A stretch of 64,000 nt of DNA from Labilibaculum sp. K2S (GCF_030372765.1 NZ_JAUCMW010000001.1:530928-594927); one strand, 5' to 3'. Shown: positions 8,919-18,223, counted from the stretch's first letter. The notes: generated by a model from the letters alone, not told the origin. Translations and numbers: made by a program.

Positions 8919-10995
8919 AACTTTGAAAATAACCTGGTTTAAAATTAGATTTCTTATTCTCGTTTACTATCAAATAAGATTTAGATACCTTATCTAAAAT
9001 AGATTTGAAACGACGAGGTGTTATTTCATTATTTGTAGCTAACAAAACAACCTGACTAGATAAATCAGGATAGTAATTATTTAATATATTTTCAATGTGT
9101 TCATGGTCTAATCTCCCCAATGGGGTATCAATAAAAATTGGAAAATTTTGAATTGACTCGCTTAGAATTGCTTTAATTAAGCAGGAAATATAAATCTGCT
9201 TTTCACCAGTTGAGAAGCTTTCTTTGGGAATTTCATTACCATCTGAATCTAAAATTGAAACTTTAAGGCCCTTTCCATCAGGGAGAATGTCAATTCTTGA
9301 ATCTTCAATAAAACTTGAACCTTTATGTTGCATTTTATGCATCAACTTTTGAAGCTCCGACAAAAGATTATTGGCTAAAGCTTCTTTTTTAGACCGTTTT
9401 TGATTGTCAATAAATGTCTGTAATGTATCAATATACTTCTTTGCTTCTGCAACCTTGTTTTTAATCAGTTGATTCCCACTGCTTTTTTGAAGTAAAATAT
9501 TGTATTGTTGATTCAATCGCACATTATCTTTAAATAGCTTGTCTTTTTGGTTTTCAAGCGCCCCATTCTCAGCAATAATCTTTTCTAGCCTTCTGTCGGC
9601 TTCATCTTTTAAGGTTACTGTTTCTAAAATAGTTTCATCCTCTAAATCGGAATCAATCATTTTAATTTGTTTGTCTTTTGCAGCAATAGCTACCTGAACA
9701 GTATTAAACTCAGATATAGTTGACTCAAACAATTCCTTTGATTGTTGTTGTAATATCTGTGATGTTTTAAATATTAGTTCCTTATCCGCATTATTTAAAT
9801 CAAGCTCAAAGTCAGTACTATTATCAGATTCTTTTACTTCAAATAGTTCGTTTAATAAACCCTGTGCTTTATCGGAGTAAAAGATTTTATTTTTAAATGA
9901 CATTGAACCATCTTCGGGTTCTGGAGGCTGGTTAAACAGTTTCTCAGTGAAGCTATCAAGTTTTTTCTTTATGACTTCGTTATTCTCAATGTCCGATATT
10001 GATTGTTCTTGCAAATCAATCTGTTCAAGTACTTCTTCTATTTTTCCTCCAAGCATTGCTAAAGGAGCCAATTCGCTTAACTCATTGAACCTTTTTTCAA
10101 GTTCTTCTTTTTTGCCCTGTAATACTGTAAGTTCATTAAATAAATCCTCACGTTTAAATGAAGTTGTTTCTTTGCGGCTATTTTTATTAAGAAAGATTTG
10201 GTATTCCTTAATTTTGTCTTTCAACTCTTTAATATTCGTTTCATTAAGAGCCGATTTTAAATCAATATCCTCAATTTTTCCTTTATTTAACTCTATTGCC
10301 TTTTCAGTATTTATTATTTGTTCCTTAATATTAGTATTTGCCCCTTCTTTCTTTAAATTATTGCTATAAACTGATATATCTTCTTTCAGATTTTCATATA
10401 AATCAAGACCAAGCAGTTTTCCTAAAGCATCATTTAAAACATTTCCTTCATCTTTTGTTGAAAGTTCAGCCCATGAAGCAATTTTTTCAGCATCAAAGAA
10501 CACAAATTTTGCTGCTTCTAGTGGAATCAAATAATCATTGATAAAGCTTACTTTGTCTTCAGGTTCGTTAAATAATTCTTCACCTTGAGAATTTAGAATT
10601 AATACCTTTTCTTCAATTTTATCGGTATTAAATACTCTTCTAATGAAAATCTTATTATCAGAAACCTTTAAGTTTGCAGGGTAATCAATTTCTTCAAATT
10701 GAATTTCGACTGAAAATTCAGAGTTATTTTCATCTTTTGAAGTCCAATTCAATGATTGCTTAATAAACTTTTGATAATTTGTCTCTTTTTGAACTTCACG
10801 TTTAAAACTTTCATCTATCTGTGTAATCTTCTCACCATAGAGACACCAAACAATGGAAATAAGAAAGTTTGTTTTACCGAAACCATTTTTACCACCAATT
10901 AACACAATATTTTGTTTTCCTTGTGTTTGCAAATCAATTTCAATAGTACCGTGGTACTGGCGGAAATTATCTAAAATTATCTTACTTATTCTCAT
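8908..10995 (-). CDS. DndD-like SMC/RecN-type ATPase
   Basis: 695-aa ABC-type ATPase of the Rad50/SMC architecture. The start MRISKIILDNFRQYHGTIEI and Walker A GGKNGFGKT (34-42) form the N-terminal half-site. A long Lys/Glu-rich coiled coil occupies the middle (about 210-560). The signature FSTGEKQ (594-600) and Walker B IDTPLGRLD (622-630) form the C-terminal half-site. The segment LLGLDLYENLKEDI after the N-terminal lobe is typical of DndD, the ATPase of DNA phosphorothioation systems. There is no zinc-hook CxxC as in Rad50. It overlaps both neighbours (14 and 11 nt), so translation is probably coupled. No DndC or DndB is encoded nearby. Confidence 0.8.
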   Translation of the reverse strand: MRISKIILDNFRQYHGTIEIDLQTQGKQNIVLIGGKNGFGKTNFLISIVWCLYGEKITQIDESFKREVQKETNYQKFIKQSLNWTSKDENNSEFSVEIQFEEIDYPANLKVSDNKIFIRRVFNTDKIEEKVLILNSQGEELFNEPEDKVSFINDYLIPLEAAKFVFFDAEKIASWAELSTKDEGNVLNDALGKLLGLDLYENLKEDISVYSNNLKKEGANTNIKEQIINTEKAIELNKGKIEDIDLKSALNETNIKELKDKIKEYQIFLNKNSRKETTSFKREDLFNELTVLQGKKEELEKRFNELSELAPLAMLGGKIEEVLEQIDLQEQSISDIENNEVIKKKLDSFTEKLFNQPPEPEDGSMSFKNKIFYSDKAQGLLNELFEVKESDNSTDFELDLNNADKELIFKTSQILQQQSKELFESTISEFNTVQVAIAAKDKQIKMIDSDLEDETILETVTLKDEADRRLEKIIAENGALENQKDKLFKDNVRLNQQYNILLQKSSGNQLIKNKVAEAKKYIDTLQTFIDNQKRSKKEALANNLLSELQKLMHKMQHKGSSFIEDSRIDILPDGKGLKVSILDSDGNEIPKESFSTGEKQIYISCLIKAILSESIQNFPIFIDTPLGRLDHEHIENILNNYYPDLSSQVVLLATNNEITPRRFKSILDKVSKSYLIVNENKKSNFKPGYFQSYEN

Positions 10996-11188
10996 TTTCT
11001 AACGCTTTTTCAATTTCTGAATCAATTGTTTGATGGATATAATGATTTCTTTTCTGTAGTTTTTTTAAACGTTCAGATTGCACTAACTTATCCATTGATT
11101 TAAAATCAACTCCGTTTTTTTCACAGATTGAATTTAGTTCTTCAATATGCTTTTTCTTTATTTGGTCTACATTATCCATAGAAATCAA
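10982..11188 (-). CDS. Small helical protein of the DndDE-like operon
   Basis: 68-aa, highly charged, predicted all-helical protein. It overlaps the 975-aa gene by 17 nt and the DndD-like gene by 14 nt. Small proteins of this size and composition occur between the genes of DNA-modification operons and are annotated as DNA modification system-associated small proteins; I recall the family but cannot confirm membership. The double overlap with strongly conserved genes supports that it is real. An internal Met at codon 4 is an alternative start. Confidence 0.65.
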   Translation of the reverse strand: MISMDNVDQIKKKHIEELNSICEKNGVDFKSMDKLVQSERLKKLQKRNHYIHQTIDSEIEKALENENK

Positions 11189-14099
11189 ATTTTATCTCAT
11201 TTAACAATTGTATTTTATAATCTTCTAAGGTACCATTAATGAACTTATTCCTATTCCGATAGCAGAATTGGTAAAGTGGTTTTTCTAATTCACTACCTTT
11301 TGCTCTTGGCCAAATACTTGGGTTTGTTGCTCTAAACCTTTTTAGCTTTTCAAAATTATCTAACCATTTATTACTAAATACACCCAACTGATAAGGGAAT
11401 TCTAACTTATCAAGTTTTTCCAATTGTTCATCAGAAAGTGTTTTATTTTTGTATGCTTTAAATAAGCTCATACAATATCTATATAATCTAATCTGTTTTT
11501 TATCAGAATCAATACATTTTGGCCAACCATTATTCTTTGTCTTAAATAATTCTAATTCTTCGTAGTTGTCATCCCAACTATTTATTGAAGCAGTATCAAA
11601 AGCAAAGTTTATTTTTTCGAGTGCCTCAATTTGAGTAGTATGTAATTTTCCTGATTCTAAGCCTCTTTTGCAATTATAACAAAATGTATAAAGAGCCCTT
11701 TCTACTGATGCTATAGGGTATGAATTATAATGTTCTAAGTAGGCTAAAAGCTTATTATAAGAATTCCACCAACGATTTGTAACAGTATGTACTCTTTCGC
11801 TTACAGGTTTAACAACTTTGTTTTTAGTATTATTAATTCTTTGTTCTGGTTTCTTTCTTAAAACGGGATATTTCAATACAAGCTCTGATATTTTTTCAGC
11901 TTTTGATCTAGCAAGTTTATCTTTACTTATCTTATTTAACTGAACATTCATAAAGCGATATCGCTTTTGTTCTTCTTCACTACCTGACGAATTAGGTAAT
12001 CGAGAATTTTCTGAAACAAATGCTGATAACAATTCAAAACTTTCTTCCCAAGACCGTACTGTTAATTTTCTTTCTTTAACTTCAGTATATTTCAGATTAT
12101 GATATTGCTTTGATTTTAAACCAATAAATAAACCGCAATAAAATTTAAACCTACTATTGACCTCCATTTGCAGATTGGAATATATATTTTTTGCAGTCGT
12201 GCTTCTATATTTATTGACATATTGCGTAATTTCATCAATATGTTTAGGTACTAACTGGGTCAATAAGAACTCCTCTGTTATATCTCTAATTGTACCACCT
12301 CGGATATTCCTTTCTTCTTCCCACTCCTTTAACCCATATATGCTTGTTCTACCAAAAGGCACAAATCCATTTATCCTTTTCATTGAAGCCCTTATACTAT
12401 TCTCATCAGTATTATAATCTGGATATAACTTTTTAACCTTTTGGTAAATTACGTCAACTTTTGAAGGTTCTCCCAATGCTTCCAATGCTTCATACGAATA
12501 TTCAAATACCTGTTTTATTGTATTTCTTTTAAACTTTATGTTATCATCTAAATCAATTGTAATTGTAAATTCATTGAAAATAATATGCTCTGCAATTTGT
12601 GTAATCACAAAATAATCTGTTTCAACTCCATCACATTGAAAAGTAGTTAAATATGTTTCAAAGTGAAACGAATAATCCTCTTCAATTCTTTCTGAAAGTC
12701 TTCTTTTTACGTCAATCATAAGAGAATCAAAATCATAAGATTCTTTAATTTCCTTTTTTATTAAATATATTGAGTTCCATTTTGAATCTACTCCTTTATA
12801 TTTCACAATATTGAAAGCTAGGCTTTCAATATTCCCGACAACTTCATGAGTCTTATTAAAGATTATTGCTAATATTTTTGTTGCAAATACATCATTATAC
12901 CTAACGCTTTCTTTCTGTTGAATTTCTTCAATTAAGGTTTCATCAACTATAACAATATCACTATCAGCATTGAGACCATATAAATTTAATGCATCAAATT
13001 CAAGACCATATAAAAAAGTGAACCTTAAATCAATTTCATCCAATAGCTTTTTTCTAATCTGTCTTGTTCTTTCTCTCGTTAAACTAATATCTGAAGCAAT
13101 ATCCTCTAACTTCTCTGGCAATGAATCAGTCCAAAAATTAAAACCTCTATTGAATATTTCTTGCTCATTGTCATTAAAAATATAGCTATTTGAAATTAAT
13201 GTGTCTATAGTTTTAAAAACAGGTAAACCATTTTCAGAATCATAGTTATTCCAAATTTTGACAATATCTTCTTGTTTAAGGCAGAATTTTCTGCGCAAAT
13301 AGGTATTAAAAAGTTCTATTGTTAATTCATCATCATTTTCAAAAAGCTGAACAGTTTCAATTTGTTCATTTATTTCACAAAAAAACAGTGTTAATTCTTC
13401 AATGGACTTTCTACCAATATTTTTAATCTTTCCTAAATCATAATTTGGCTCAATTAGGATTTCTTTGAGTCCACGAATTGAGAGATTTGAGCCTGAGAAA
13501 TTATTTATTGCATTTAAGCTACGCACAGATAGACTGCTAGCCTGTGATTCAATTAAATTATTAAGTATTTTTCTTTGTCTGGCTGATAATTTGTCAATTT
13601 GTTCTTCAATAAGATTATTATTCAGCTGAAATTCAATTTTAGAAGAATTCATATATTTGTGACATAAACCTATCAATTCTTCATTTGAGCCATCCCCGCA
13701 ATTTCTAATCTTTTTAAATGTTTTATTGAACTTGTAGTAATTTACAATATCTTCCAGCGTATCTAAATTGGCTCTACCACAGCTATTTTTGGAACGCATA
13801 TTAAGCTCTTTGCCTAGAAATAATTGTTCAACAGTTATGGATAGTATGTCGGTGGATAGAATAGTTGGTTCAATATGCAAACCCTTGTGTTTCTCACAGA
13901 AACTAATTAATTCTTCATTGCTGTTATTACCACAATTTCTTAATTTTTTAAAAGTATGATTTTCAGAGTAGAATTTTAATATGGAATCAATATTTGTCAG
14001 TCCGTTAGATTCACAAATATTTTGTGAGCGGATTGAAATATTTTCAGTCGTAAATAATTCATTTAAACTAATACCTCCTATTACAATATCCATTCTCAT
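11172..14099 (-). CDS. Multidomain DNA-binding protein: alpha-CTD-like repeats, sigma4-like HTH, helicase-associated repeats
   Basis: 975 aa, first gene of the operon. Three segments resemble the C-terminal domain of RNA polymerase alpha: about 15-70 (ISIRSQNICESNGL...LRNCGNNSNEEL), 90-147 (MRSKNSCGRANL...IRNCGDGSNEEL) and 187-242 (SVRSLNAINNF...IKNIGRKSIEEL). Residues 328-352 (LEDIASDISLTRERTRQIRK) match the sigma-70 region 4 recognition helix. Residues about 545-597 resemble a HARE-type winged helix. The C-terminal third (about 690-973) has four copies of the helicase-associated (HA) domain pattern (W..N...L..F......P...........L..F). No helicase motor or nuclease motif is visible. In ordinary Dnd operons DndC occupies an upstream position; here this protein does. 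Role unknown: DNA or promoter recognition, or regulation, is inferred. Confidence 0.75.
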   Translation of the reverse strand: MRMDIVIGGISLNELFTTENISIRSQNICESNGLTNIDSILKFYSENHTFKKLRNCGNNSNEELISFCEKHKGLHIEPTILSTDILSITVEQLFLGKELNMRSKNSCGRANLDTLEDIVNYYKFNKTFKKIRNCGDGSNEELIGLCHKYMNSSKIEFQLNNNLIEEQIDKLSARQRKILNNLIESQASSLSVRSLNAINNFSGSNLSIRGLKEILIEPNYDLGKIKNIGRKSIEELTLFFCEINEQIETVQLFENDDELTIELFNTYLRRKFCLKQEDIVKIWNNYDSENGLPVFKTIDTLISNSYIFNDNEQEIFNRGFNFWTDSLPEKLEDIASDISLTRERTRQIRKKLLDEIDLRFTFLYGLEFDALNLYGLNADSDIVIVDETLIEEIQQKESVRYNDVFATKILAIIFNKTHEVVGNIESLAFNIVKYKGVDSKWNSIYLIKKEIKESYDFDSLMIDVKRRLSERIEEDYSFHFETYLTTFQCDGVETDYFVITQIAEHIIFNEFTITIDLDDNIKFKRNTIKQVFEYSYEALEALGEPSKVDVIYQKVKKLYPDYNTDENSIRASMKRINGFVPFGRTSIYGLKEWEEERNIRGGTIRDITEEFLLTQLVPKHIDEITQYVNKYRSTTAKNIYSNLQMEVNSRFKFYCGLFIGLKSKQYHNLKYTEVKERKLTVRSWEESFELLSAFVSENSRLPNSSGSEEEQKRYRFMNVQLNKISKDKLARSKAEKISELVLKYPVLRKKPEQRINNTKNKVVKPVSERVHTVTNRWWNSYNKLLAYLEHYNSYPIASVERALYTFCYNCKRGLESGKLHTTQIEALEKINFAFDTASINSWDDNYEELELFKTKNNGWPKCIDSDKKQIRLYRYCMSLFKAYKNKTLSDEQLEKLDKLEFPYQLGVFSNKWLDNFEKLKRFRATNPSIWPRAKGSELEKPLYQFCYRNRNKFINGTLEDYKIQLLNEIKFDFYG

Positions 14100-14400
14100 T
14101 TATATAAAATCCTTTGTGTGCAATCTGCGTGGGCTTCCATAACTGTTCCGAAGGACAGAAGCAGGCGAGCAAAAACATTTTTTTTCTTGCTTCAATCTTC
14201 AATCCGTTTTTTCAATTCTATAATCACCTATAAATATTCATTTCGTTCTTTCCATTTGTGGCCAACTTCTAAATAAAGCCATGGGCTTTATTTAGTTTGT
14301 AATTACTTATCGTTACTAGAAACCCAATGTACTTATCTTTTTTTTAATTGTAACAGGAAATCAAAAAAAAAATATGTTTACACTATTTTGGTTTGCCGAG

Positions 14401-14441
14401 AGTAGGGGGGAGTGGGCGAAAAAAACACCCTACTGTTTTTT
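14401..14441 (+). terminator. Terminator-like hairpin without an upstream gene
   Basis: AGTAGGG (14401-14407) pairs with CCCTACT (14428-14434), followed by GTTTTTT. The orientation is plus, yet no plus-strand gene precedes it for more than 10 kb. Confidence 0.45.
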
Positions 14442-14540
14442 AAAGAGATTGATTGGTTTTAATCATTTAAGAATATCCAATGCCGATCAGAAACTATCTT
14501 TTGCCTTTTAATTTGGCTCCCAGAAAACTTTCAAATGGTA

Positions 14541-14708
14541 TTTTACAATTTGCAAAATGCATGTTGCGATTTGTCCTTGACGAAAACAGGCACTATTTGT
14601 CCCATTTGGAGCACCAAAAATGCCAAAATTAACTTCTAAAACGTCTCCTGCAAATTCAAACGGGTCTTTTGCAAATTGTAAAACGTCTTTTGCAAATTGC
14701 AAAATGGC
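14541..14708. repeat. Short TTTGCAAATTG repeats
   Basis: ATTTTACAATTTGCAAAATG near 14540 is the inverse of three closely spaced degenerate copies (cctgcaaattcaa, ttttgcaaattgtaa, ttttgcaaattgcaa) at 14646-14703, spaced about 22-24 bp and separated by (g)acgtctt-type linkers. Confidence 0.5.
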
Positions 14709-15192
14709 ACAATTTGTTCGAAAAAACATTTACATGTTGTGTTTTTAACAGAAACGAAATTTATTGTGAACAAGCAATAAATACAGGCATTACAGACCAA
14801 ACAGTATACGTAAATTGATTAACAAAATAAATTAAATATAACAAAACGTCATTTTTTTGGTTTTTCGCTTACAACTCCGGTAAAAGTCTGTGTGTTAAAC
14901 AGTAGTAGTGCATAGTAAAAGTGGCGATTTATTGCGCATCGCCCTGTTTAGGCATTTTCAAAACTTAACCATATATTATTTTACTTTTTGATTTATAAAA
15001 AAAACACTAAAAATGTGCCAATTGACCCGTTTCCGGAACAATAAATTTTCCTCCTGAAAGCCCAGTATTTTTGCGATGTTAAGTAGTTCGAATAAAAAAA
15101 ATATCATAAAAATATATATATTTATAAAAAATCTTTTCTAGCTTTAATACAGGATCCTGAAGAATATGTTTAATCATTAAAAATTAAAAAAG

Positions 15193-15825
15193 ATGTCACA
15201 AATAATAGTTAAAAAAGATTTTATAGAACACAATGAGACTGGTTTTGCCAGAAAGAGAGACAATTTTTTGGCCAAGGCACCTCAATTGGTTACCGATGGA
15301 CTTTTGCCCAAAGAACCAACTGATTCTATTATACAAGAGCTGCAGGTGGATAAAACCCGCTGCGATCAGAAAAATGCAGATCAGAAAATAGCCCGTGATT
15401 CCCGCACTATTTATGTTGGAGGTCATAGTTCTGTTGAAAAATCATTGCGGGAATACAAAAAAATCATTGACAATACGCCAGGCATTACTCCAGAATTAAA
15501 ACTGGAATTGGGTTTGGTGAACGAAAGCAAGGTAGAGTCAACCACCAGCAAGAAACCAGATCTGAAAGGAAAAGAAGTGGGGGGCGTTCCTCATATCAGT
15601 TTTACTAAATTTCCCATGGATGGCATTATGCTGTACGGCAAAATAAACGATGGGAATTATGATTTTGAGACCAGCGTAAAAGGATCGTATTTTGAAGATA
15701 CCCGTCCGCGGATTAATTCAAAAATTGCCGAGGTTAGAGAATATTATGCCTACTATATGTACGCGGGTAAAAAGGTAGGCAAGCAATCGGAGATCATTCG
15801 GGTGGTTCTTAATCCAATCGAATAA
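15193..15825 (+). CDS. Conserved hypothetical protein (Bacteroidota)
   Basis: 210 aa, no signal peptide or membrane segment. The N-terminal part is helical and charged. The C-terminal half (HISFTKFPMDGIMLYGKIND...TRPRINSKIAEVREYYAYYMYAGKKVGKQSEIIRV) looks like a fibronectin-type beta domain. Similar proteins with the EIREYYA-YMxxGKxVGxxS signature occur in Bacteroidota, with unknown function. The ATG at 15193 follows an AAAAAAG stretch. It stands alone after a long AT-rich gap. Confidence 0.65.
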   Translation: MSQIIVKKDFIEHNETGFARKRDNFLAKAPQLVTDGLLPKEPTDSIIQELQVDKTRCDQKNADQKIARDSRTIYVGGHSSVEKSLREYKKIIDNTPGITPELKLELGLVNESKVESTTSKKPDLKGKEVGGVPHISFTKFPMDGIMLYGKINDGNYDFETSVKGSYFEDTRPRINSKIAEVREYYAYYMYAGKKVGKQSEIIRVVLNPIE

Positions 15826-15950
15826 TCAAGGCAAATGCTTTCAGAATGGGTTGTTTCTGAAGCGAAGAAAGAGGGTGTTTAAAAAAGGAATTGTTTCGTG
15901 CTAAAATAAAATTCGGTTTTACTCCAGTATCTAAAAGAGAGACTGAATTT

Positions 15951-15991
15951 CAACGACTTCCCTTTAGGGAATTGAAGGGAAAAAGTCGTTG
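15951..15991. repeat. Inverted repeat, possible bidirectional terminator
   Basis: CAACGACTT (15951-15959) pairs with AAGTCGTTG (15983-15991), with inner CCCTT/AAGGG pairing. It lies between convergent genes ending at 15825 and 16059. There is no long T-run. Confidence 0.5.
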
Positions 15992-16058
15992 AATAGCTTA
16001 CGATTCTGCTTTTTAGGCATCCTCTTTTTTATGGCGGCAACAGGCGCTTGTTGATACT

Positions 16059-16409
16059 TTAATCTCTAATGCGGTCAATCAACCTACGTATATCGGCCAT
16101 TGTTTTTATAACAGTACCGTCATTGATAATTTTTTTCGCTTTGCTTTTTGCGGGCGAAGTCATTCTTTGTTTTTTTACTTTTACCGGCCTGGGCATGCGG
16201 GCACGTGCCTGTTGTTCTTCTCTTTTTTGTACAATTAATTCCAATCGTTTTAATTGTTTGATTCTTTTTTCTTCTTTTTCCTTTGCAATCCGTTCAGCTC
16301 TAAAATTGTAATAATCTTGTATAACTTCTTCGCTGTCTTGCTGCAGGCAATTTTGTTTGGTAACAAGAAAGTTGAAAAAATCGGTAAGGGTATTGTGCTC
16401 TCTACTCAT
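16059..16409 (-). CDS. Hypothetical basic protein
   Basis: 116 aa, rich in Lys/Arg/Glu with a long charged helix (YYNFRAERIAKEKEEKRIKQ) and a basic tail (RPVKVKKQRMTSPAKSKAKK). No recognised domain. It may bind nucleic acid by composition alone. It is accepted because it is the longest frame in the interval, has a plausible ATG, and sits convergent to the preceding gene with an inverted repeat between them. Confidence 0.5.
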   Translation of the reverse strand: MSREHNTLTDFFNFLVTKQNCLQQDSEEVIQDYYNFRAERIAKEKEEKRIKQLKRLELIVQKREEQQARARMPRPVKVKKQRMTSPAKSKAKKIINDGTVIKTMADIRRLIDRIRD

Positions 16410-16670
16410 AATGCTTTATTTATATAGGGATGACTTAAGAAGATGAATTGTATGGCTAAATTTAAACATTAATTTTGTGATCCTGTTTCGTTTGATCAAT
16501 CAAATGTCGTCATTTTTCTGCAAATTGAATGATGTTGGCCTGCATTAAAATGCCTCTACTGTTTGAAAAAGCGATCTGTTCTGCCCGGATTTAGAAAAAT
16601 AGAATGTAATTTTACACTTTTTACTGCTTAGTAACCATTAAAAATCCATTTATAAATCGAAAGTAATTTT

Positions 16671-17840
16671 ATGGTAAAGAAGATTTTACTGTTGGGCTCA
16701 GGAGAGCTGGGAAAGGAATTTGTGATTGCGGCTCAACGTTTGGGACAAAATACAGTTGCCGTTGATAGTTACGCGGGAGCTCCTGCTATGCAGGTTGCCG
16801 ATGCTTTTGAAGTGATTAATATGCTCGATGGTGATGCGCTTGATGCGCTTGTAGCCAAACATCAACCGGATTTAATTGTGCCGGAAATTGAAGCCATTCG
16901 TACCGAACGCTTTTATGAGTTCGAGAAACAAGGCATTCAGGTAGTTCCGAGTGCAAAAGCGGCCAATTTTACGATGGATAGAAGAGCGATCCGCGATTTG
17001 GCAGCAAAAGATCTGGGAATCAGAACTGCAAAATATTTGTATGCCGGCTCGTTGGAGGAGATGTATGCTGTGGTGGAAGAGGTTGGAATACCTTGCGTGG
17101 TGAAACCCCTGATGTCATCATCAGGAAAAGGGCAGTCGGTAATTAAATGCGAAGCTGATATTGAAAAGGCCTGGAACATTGCCGGATCGAAAGGACGTGG
17201 TGATTCCGGAGATGTGATTGTAGAAGCATTTGTGAAATTTACTTCGGAGATTACTTTGCTTACCGTTACACAGAAGAACGGGCCATGCTTATTTTGCCCG
17301 CCGATAGGTCATGTTCAGGAACGTGGTGATTATCAGCAAAGCTGGCAACCTGCTGTAATTTCCGATGCCGATGTAAAAGCAGCACAGGAAATGGCTGAAA
17401 TGGTTACCCGAGAACTGGGAGGTGCTGGTCTTTGGGGAGTAGAATTCTTTATTTGTGAAGATGGGGTTGTTTTTTCGGAATTATCGCCCCGTCCGCACGA
17501 TACGGGTATGGTTACTCTTGCCGGAACACAAAATTTCAGCGAATTTGAATTGCATTGTCGTGCCGTATTGGGTTTACCTATTCCTGAAATAAGTTTGGAA
17601 AGAGTAGGAGCGAGTGCTGTAATTCTTGCGCAGAGTGAAGGATCTCATCCTTATTTTGAAGGATTGGAAAAAGCCGCAGCCTATCCCAAATCTGATTTGC
17701 GTTTGTTTGGCAAACCAACCAGCCGCGAATACCGCCGCATGGGAGTGACTTTAGCCTACAATTCCATTGGTACAGATGTTTTTACCTGCGTAGATCAGGC
17801 CAAAGAAATGGCTGCTTTAATTAGGGTGAAGAATAAGTGA
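16671..17840 (+). CDS. purT: Formate-dependent GAR transformylase PurT
   Basis: 389-aa ATP-grasp enzyme that makes formylglycinamide ribonucleotide from GAR, formate and ATP (purine synthesis step 3, folate-independent). It shows the N-terminal GSGELGKE nucleotide loop, ATP-grasp segments [14 protein letters not shown] and WGVEFFI, and the [16 protein letters not shown] signature. Length matches PurT. Formate use is notable because pflB, pflA and focA, which make and move formate, lie 1.3-5 kb downstream on the other strand. It is a single gene followed by two terminators. Confidence 0.96.
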   Translation: MVKKILLLGSGELGKEFVIAAQRLGQNTVAVDSYAGAPAMQVADAFEVINMLDGDALDALVAKHQPDLIVPEIEAIRTERFYEFEKQGIQVVPSAKAANFTMDRRAIRDLAAKDLGIRTAKYLYAGSLEEMYAVVEEVGIPCVVKPLMSSSGKGQSVIKCEADIEKAWNIAGSKGRGDSGDVIVEAFVKFTSEITLLTVTQKNGPCLFCPPIGHVQERGDYQQSWQPAVISDADVKAAQEMAEMVTRELGGAGLWGVEFFICEDGVVFSELSPRPHDTGMVTLAGTQNFSEFELHCRAVLGLPIPEISLERVGASAVILAQSEGSHPYFEGLEKAAAYPKSDLRLFGKPTSREYRRMGVTLAYNSIGTDVFTCVDQAKEMAALIRVKNK

Positions 17841-17855
17841 GAAGGGGCTTGAAAA

Positions 17856-18013
17856 GTCAAATGGTCGAAAGTCTTTAAAATAAAAGAGGATGTTCATTGG
17901 TTTGAACATTCTCTTTTTATCAATATGGCATTCGATTTCGAATTATCTGACATCCTGAACAAAGTGAAGGATCTTTTCAGTAAGCAGATCCCTCGATTCC
18001 TCGGGATGACATA
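17856..18013. repeat. 158-bp intergenic repeat, copy 1
   Basis: Direct repeat of 18041-18208. It contains gtcaaatggtcgaaagtc, a terminator hairpin, and a TGACATCCTGAACAAAGTGA...TCGGGATGACA inverted segment of the type scattered in Bacteroidota genomes. Confidence 0.85.
17885..17918 (+). terminator. Terminator of purT (first copy)
   Basis: AGAGGATGTTCA pairs with TGAACATTCTCT (one mismatch), followed by TTTT. Confidence 0.75.
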
Positions 18014-18040
18014 GCACTTGCAAATAAAGAGTCTTGAAGA

Positions 18041-18208
18041 GTCAAATGGTCGAAAGTCCAAGAGTCTTAAAAAAATAGAAGAGGATGTTCATTGGTTTGA
18101 ACATCCTCTTTTTATCAATATGGCATTCGATTTCGAATTATCTGTCATCCTGAACAAAGTGAAGGATCTTTTCAGTAAACAGATCCCTCGATTCCTCGGG
18201 ATGACATA
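18041..18208. repeat. Intergenic repeat, copy 2
   Basis: Near-identical to 17856-18013, with a short insertion after gtcgaaagtc. It ends 15 bp from the focA stop. Confidence 0.85.
18080..18113 (+). terminator. Second, perfect copy of the purT terminator
   Basis: AGAGGATGTTCA pairs perfectly with TGAACATCCTCT, followed by TTTT. The hairpin is symmetric enough to serve focA on the other strand too. Confidence 0.7.
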
Positions 18209-18223
18209 ATTCCAAATTCCAAA

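Larger units (their letters stand above)
14100..15192. other. 1.1-kb gene-poor AT-rich region upstream of the DndDE-like operon
   Basis: No convincing gene. It holds the operon leader, a terminator-like hairpin at 14401-14441, and a cluster of short degenerate repeats built on TTTGCAAATTG(T/C)AAAA at about 14541-14708, in both orientations. A 73-codon minus-strand frame over this cluster (14508-14729) has repetitive composition (LQFAKD twice) and is probably not a gene. A TATTTTTG at 15066-15073 fits a -7 element for the next gene. Confidence 0.6.

Noticed and set aside
7344-14099. A complete Dnd phosphorothioation system
   Set aside because: No DndC-type sulfurtransferase, DndA or DndB is encoded in or next to the operon, so a standard modification system cannot be claimed from this window.
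7344-14099. BREX, Pgl, CBASS or Type I restriction system
   Set aside because: No PglZ, methyltransferase, HsdR/S, cyclase or serine-kinase motifs are found in the four proteins.
14541-14708. CRISPR array
   Set aside because: Repeat copies are short, degenerate, in both orientations and not separated by uniform unique spacers; no cas genes are in the window.
14508-14729. 73-codon minus-strand gene
   Set aside because: It overlaps the repeat cluster, has internally repeated composition and no recognisable start signals.
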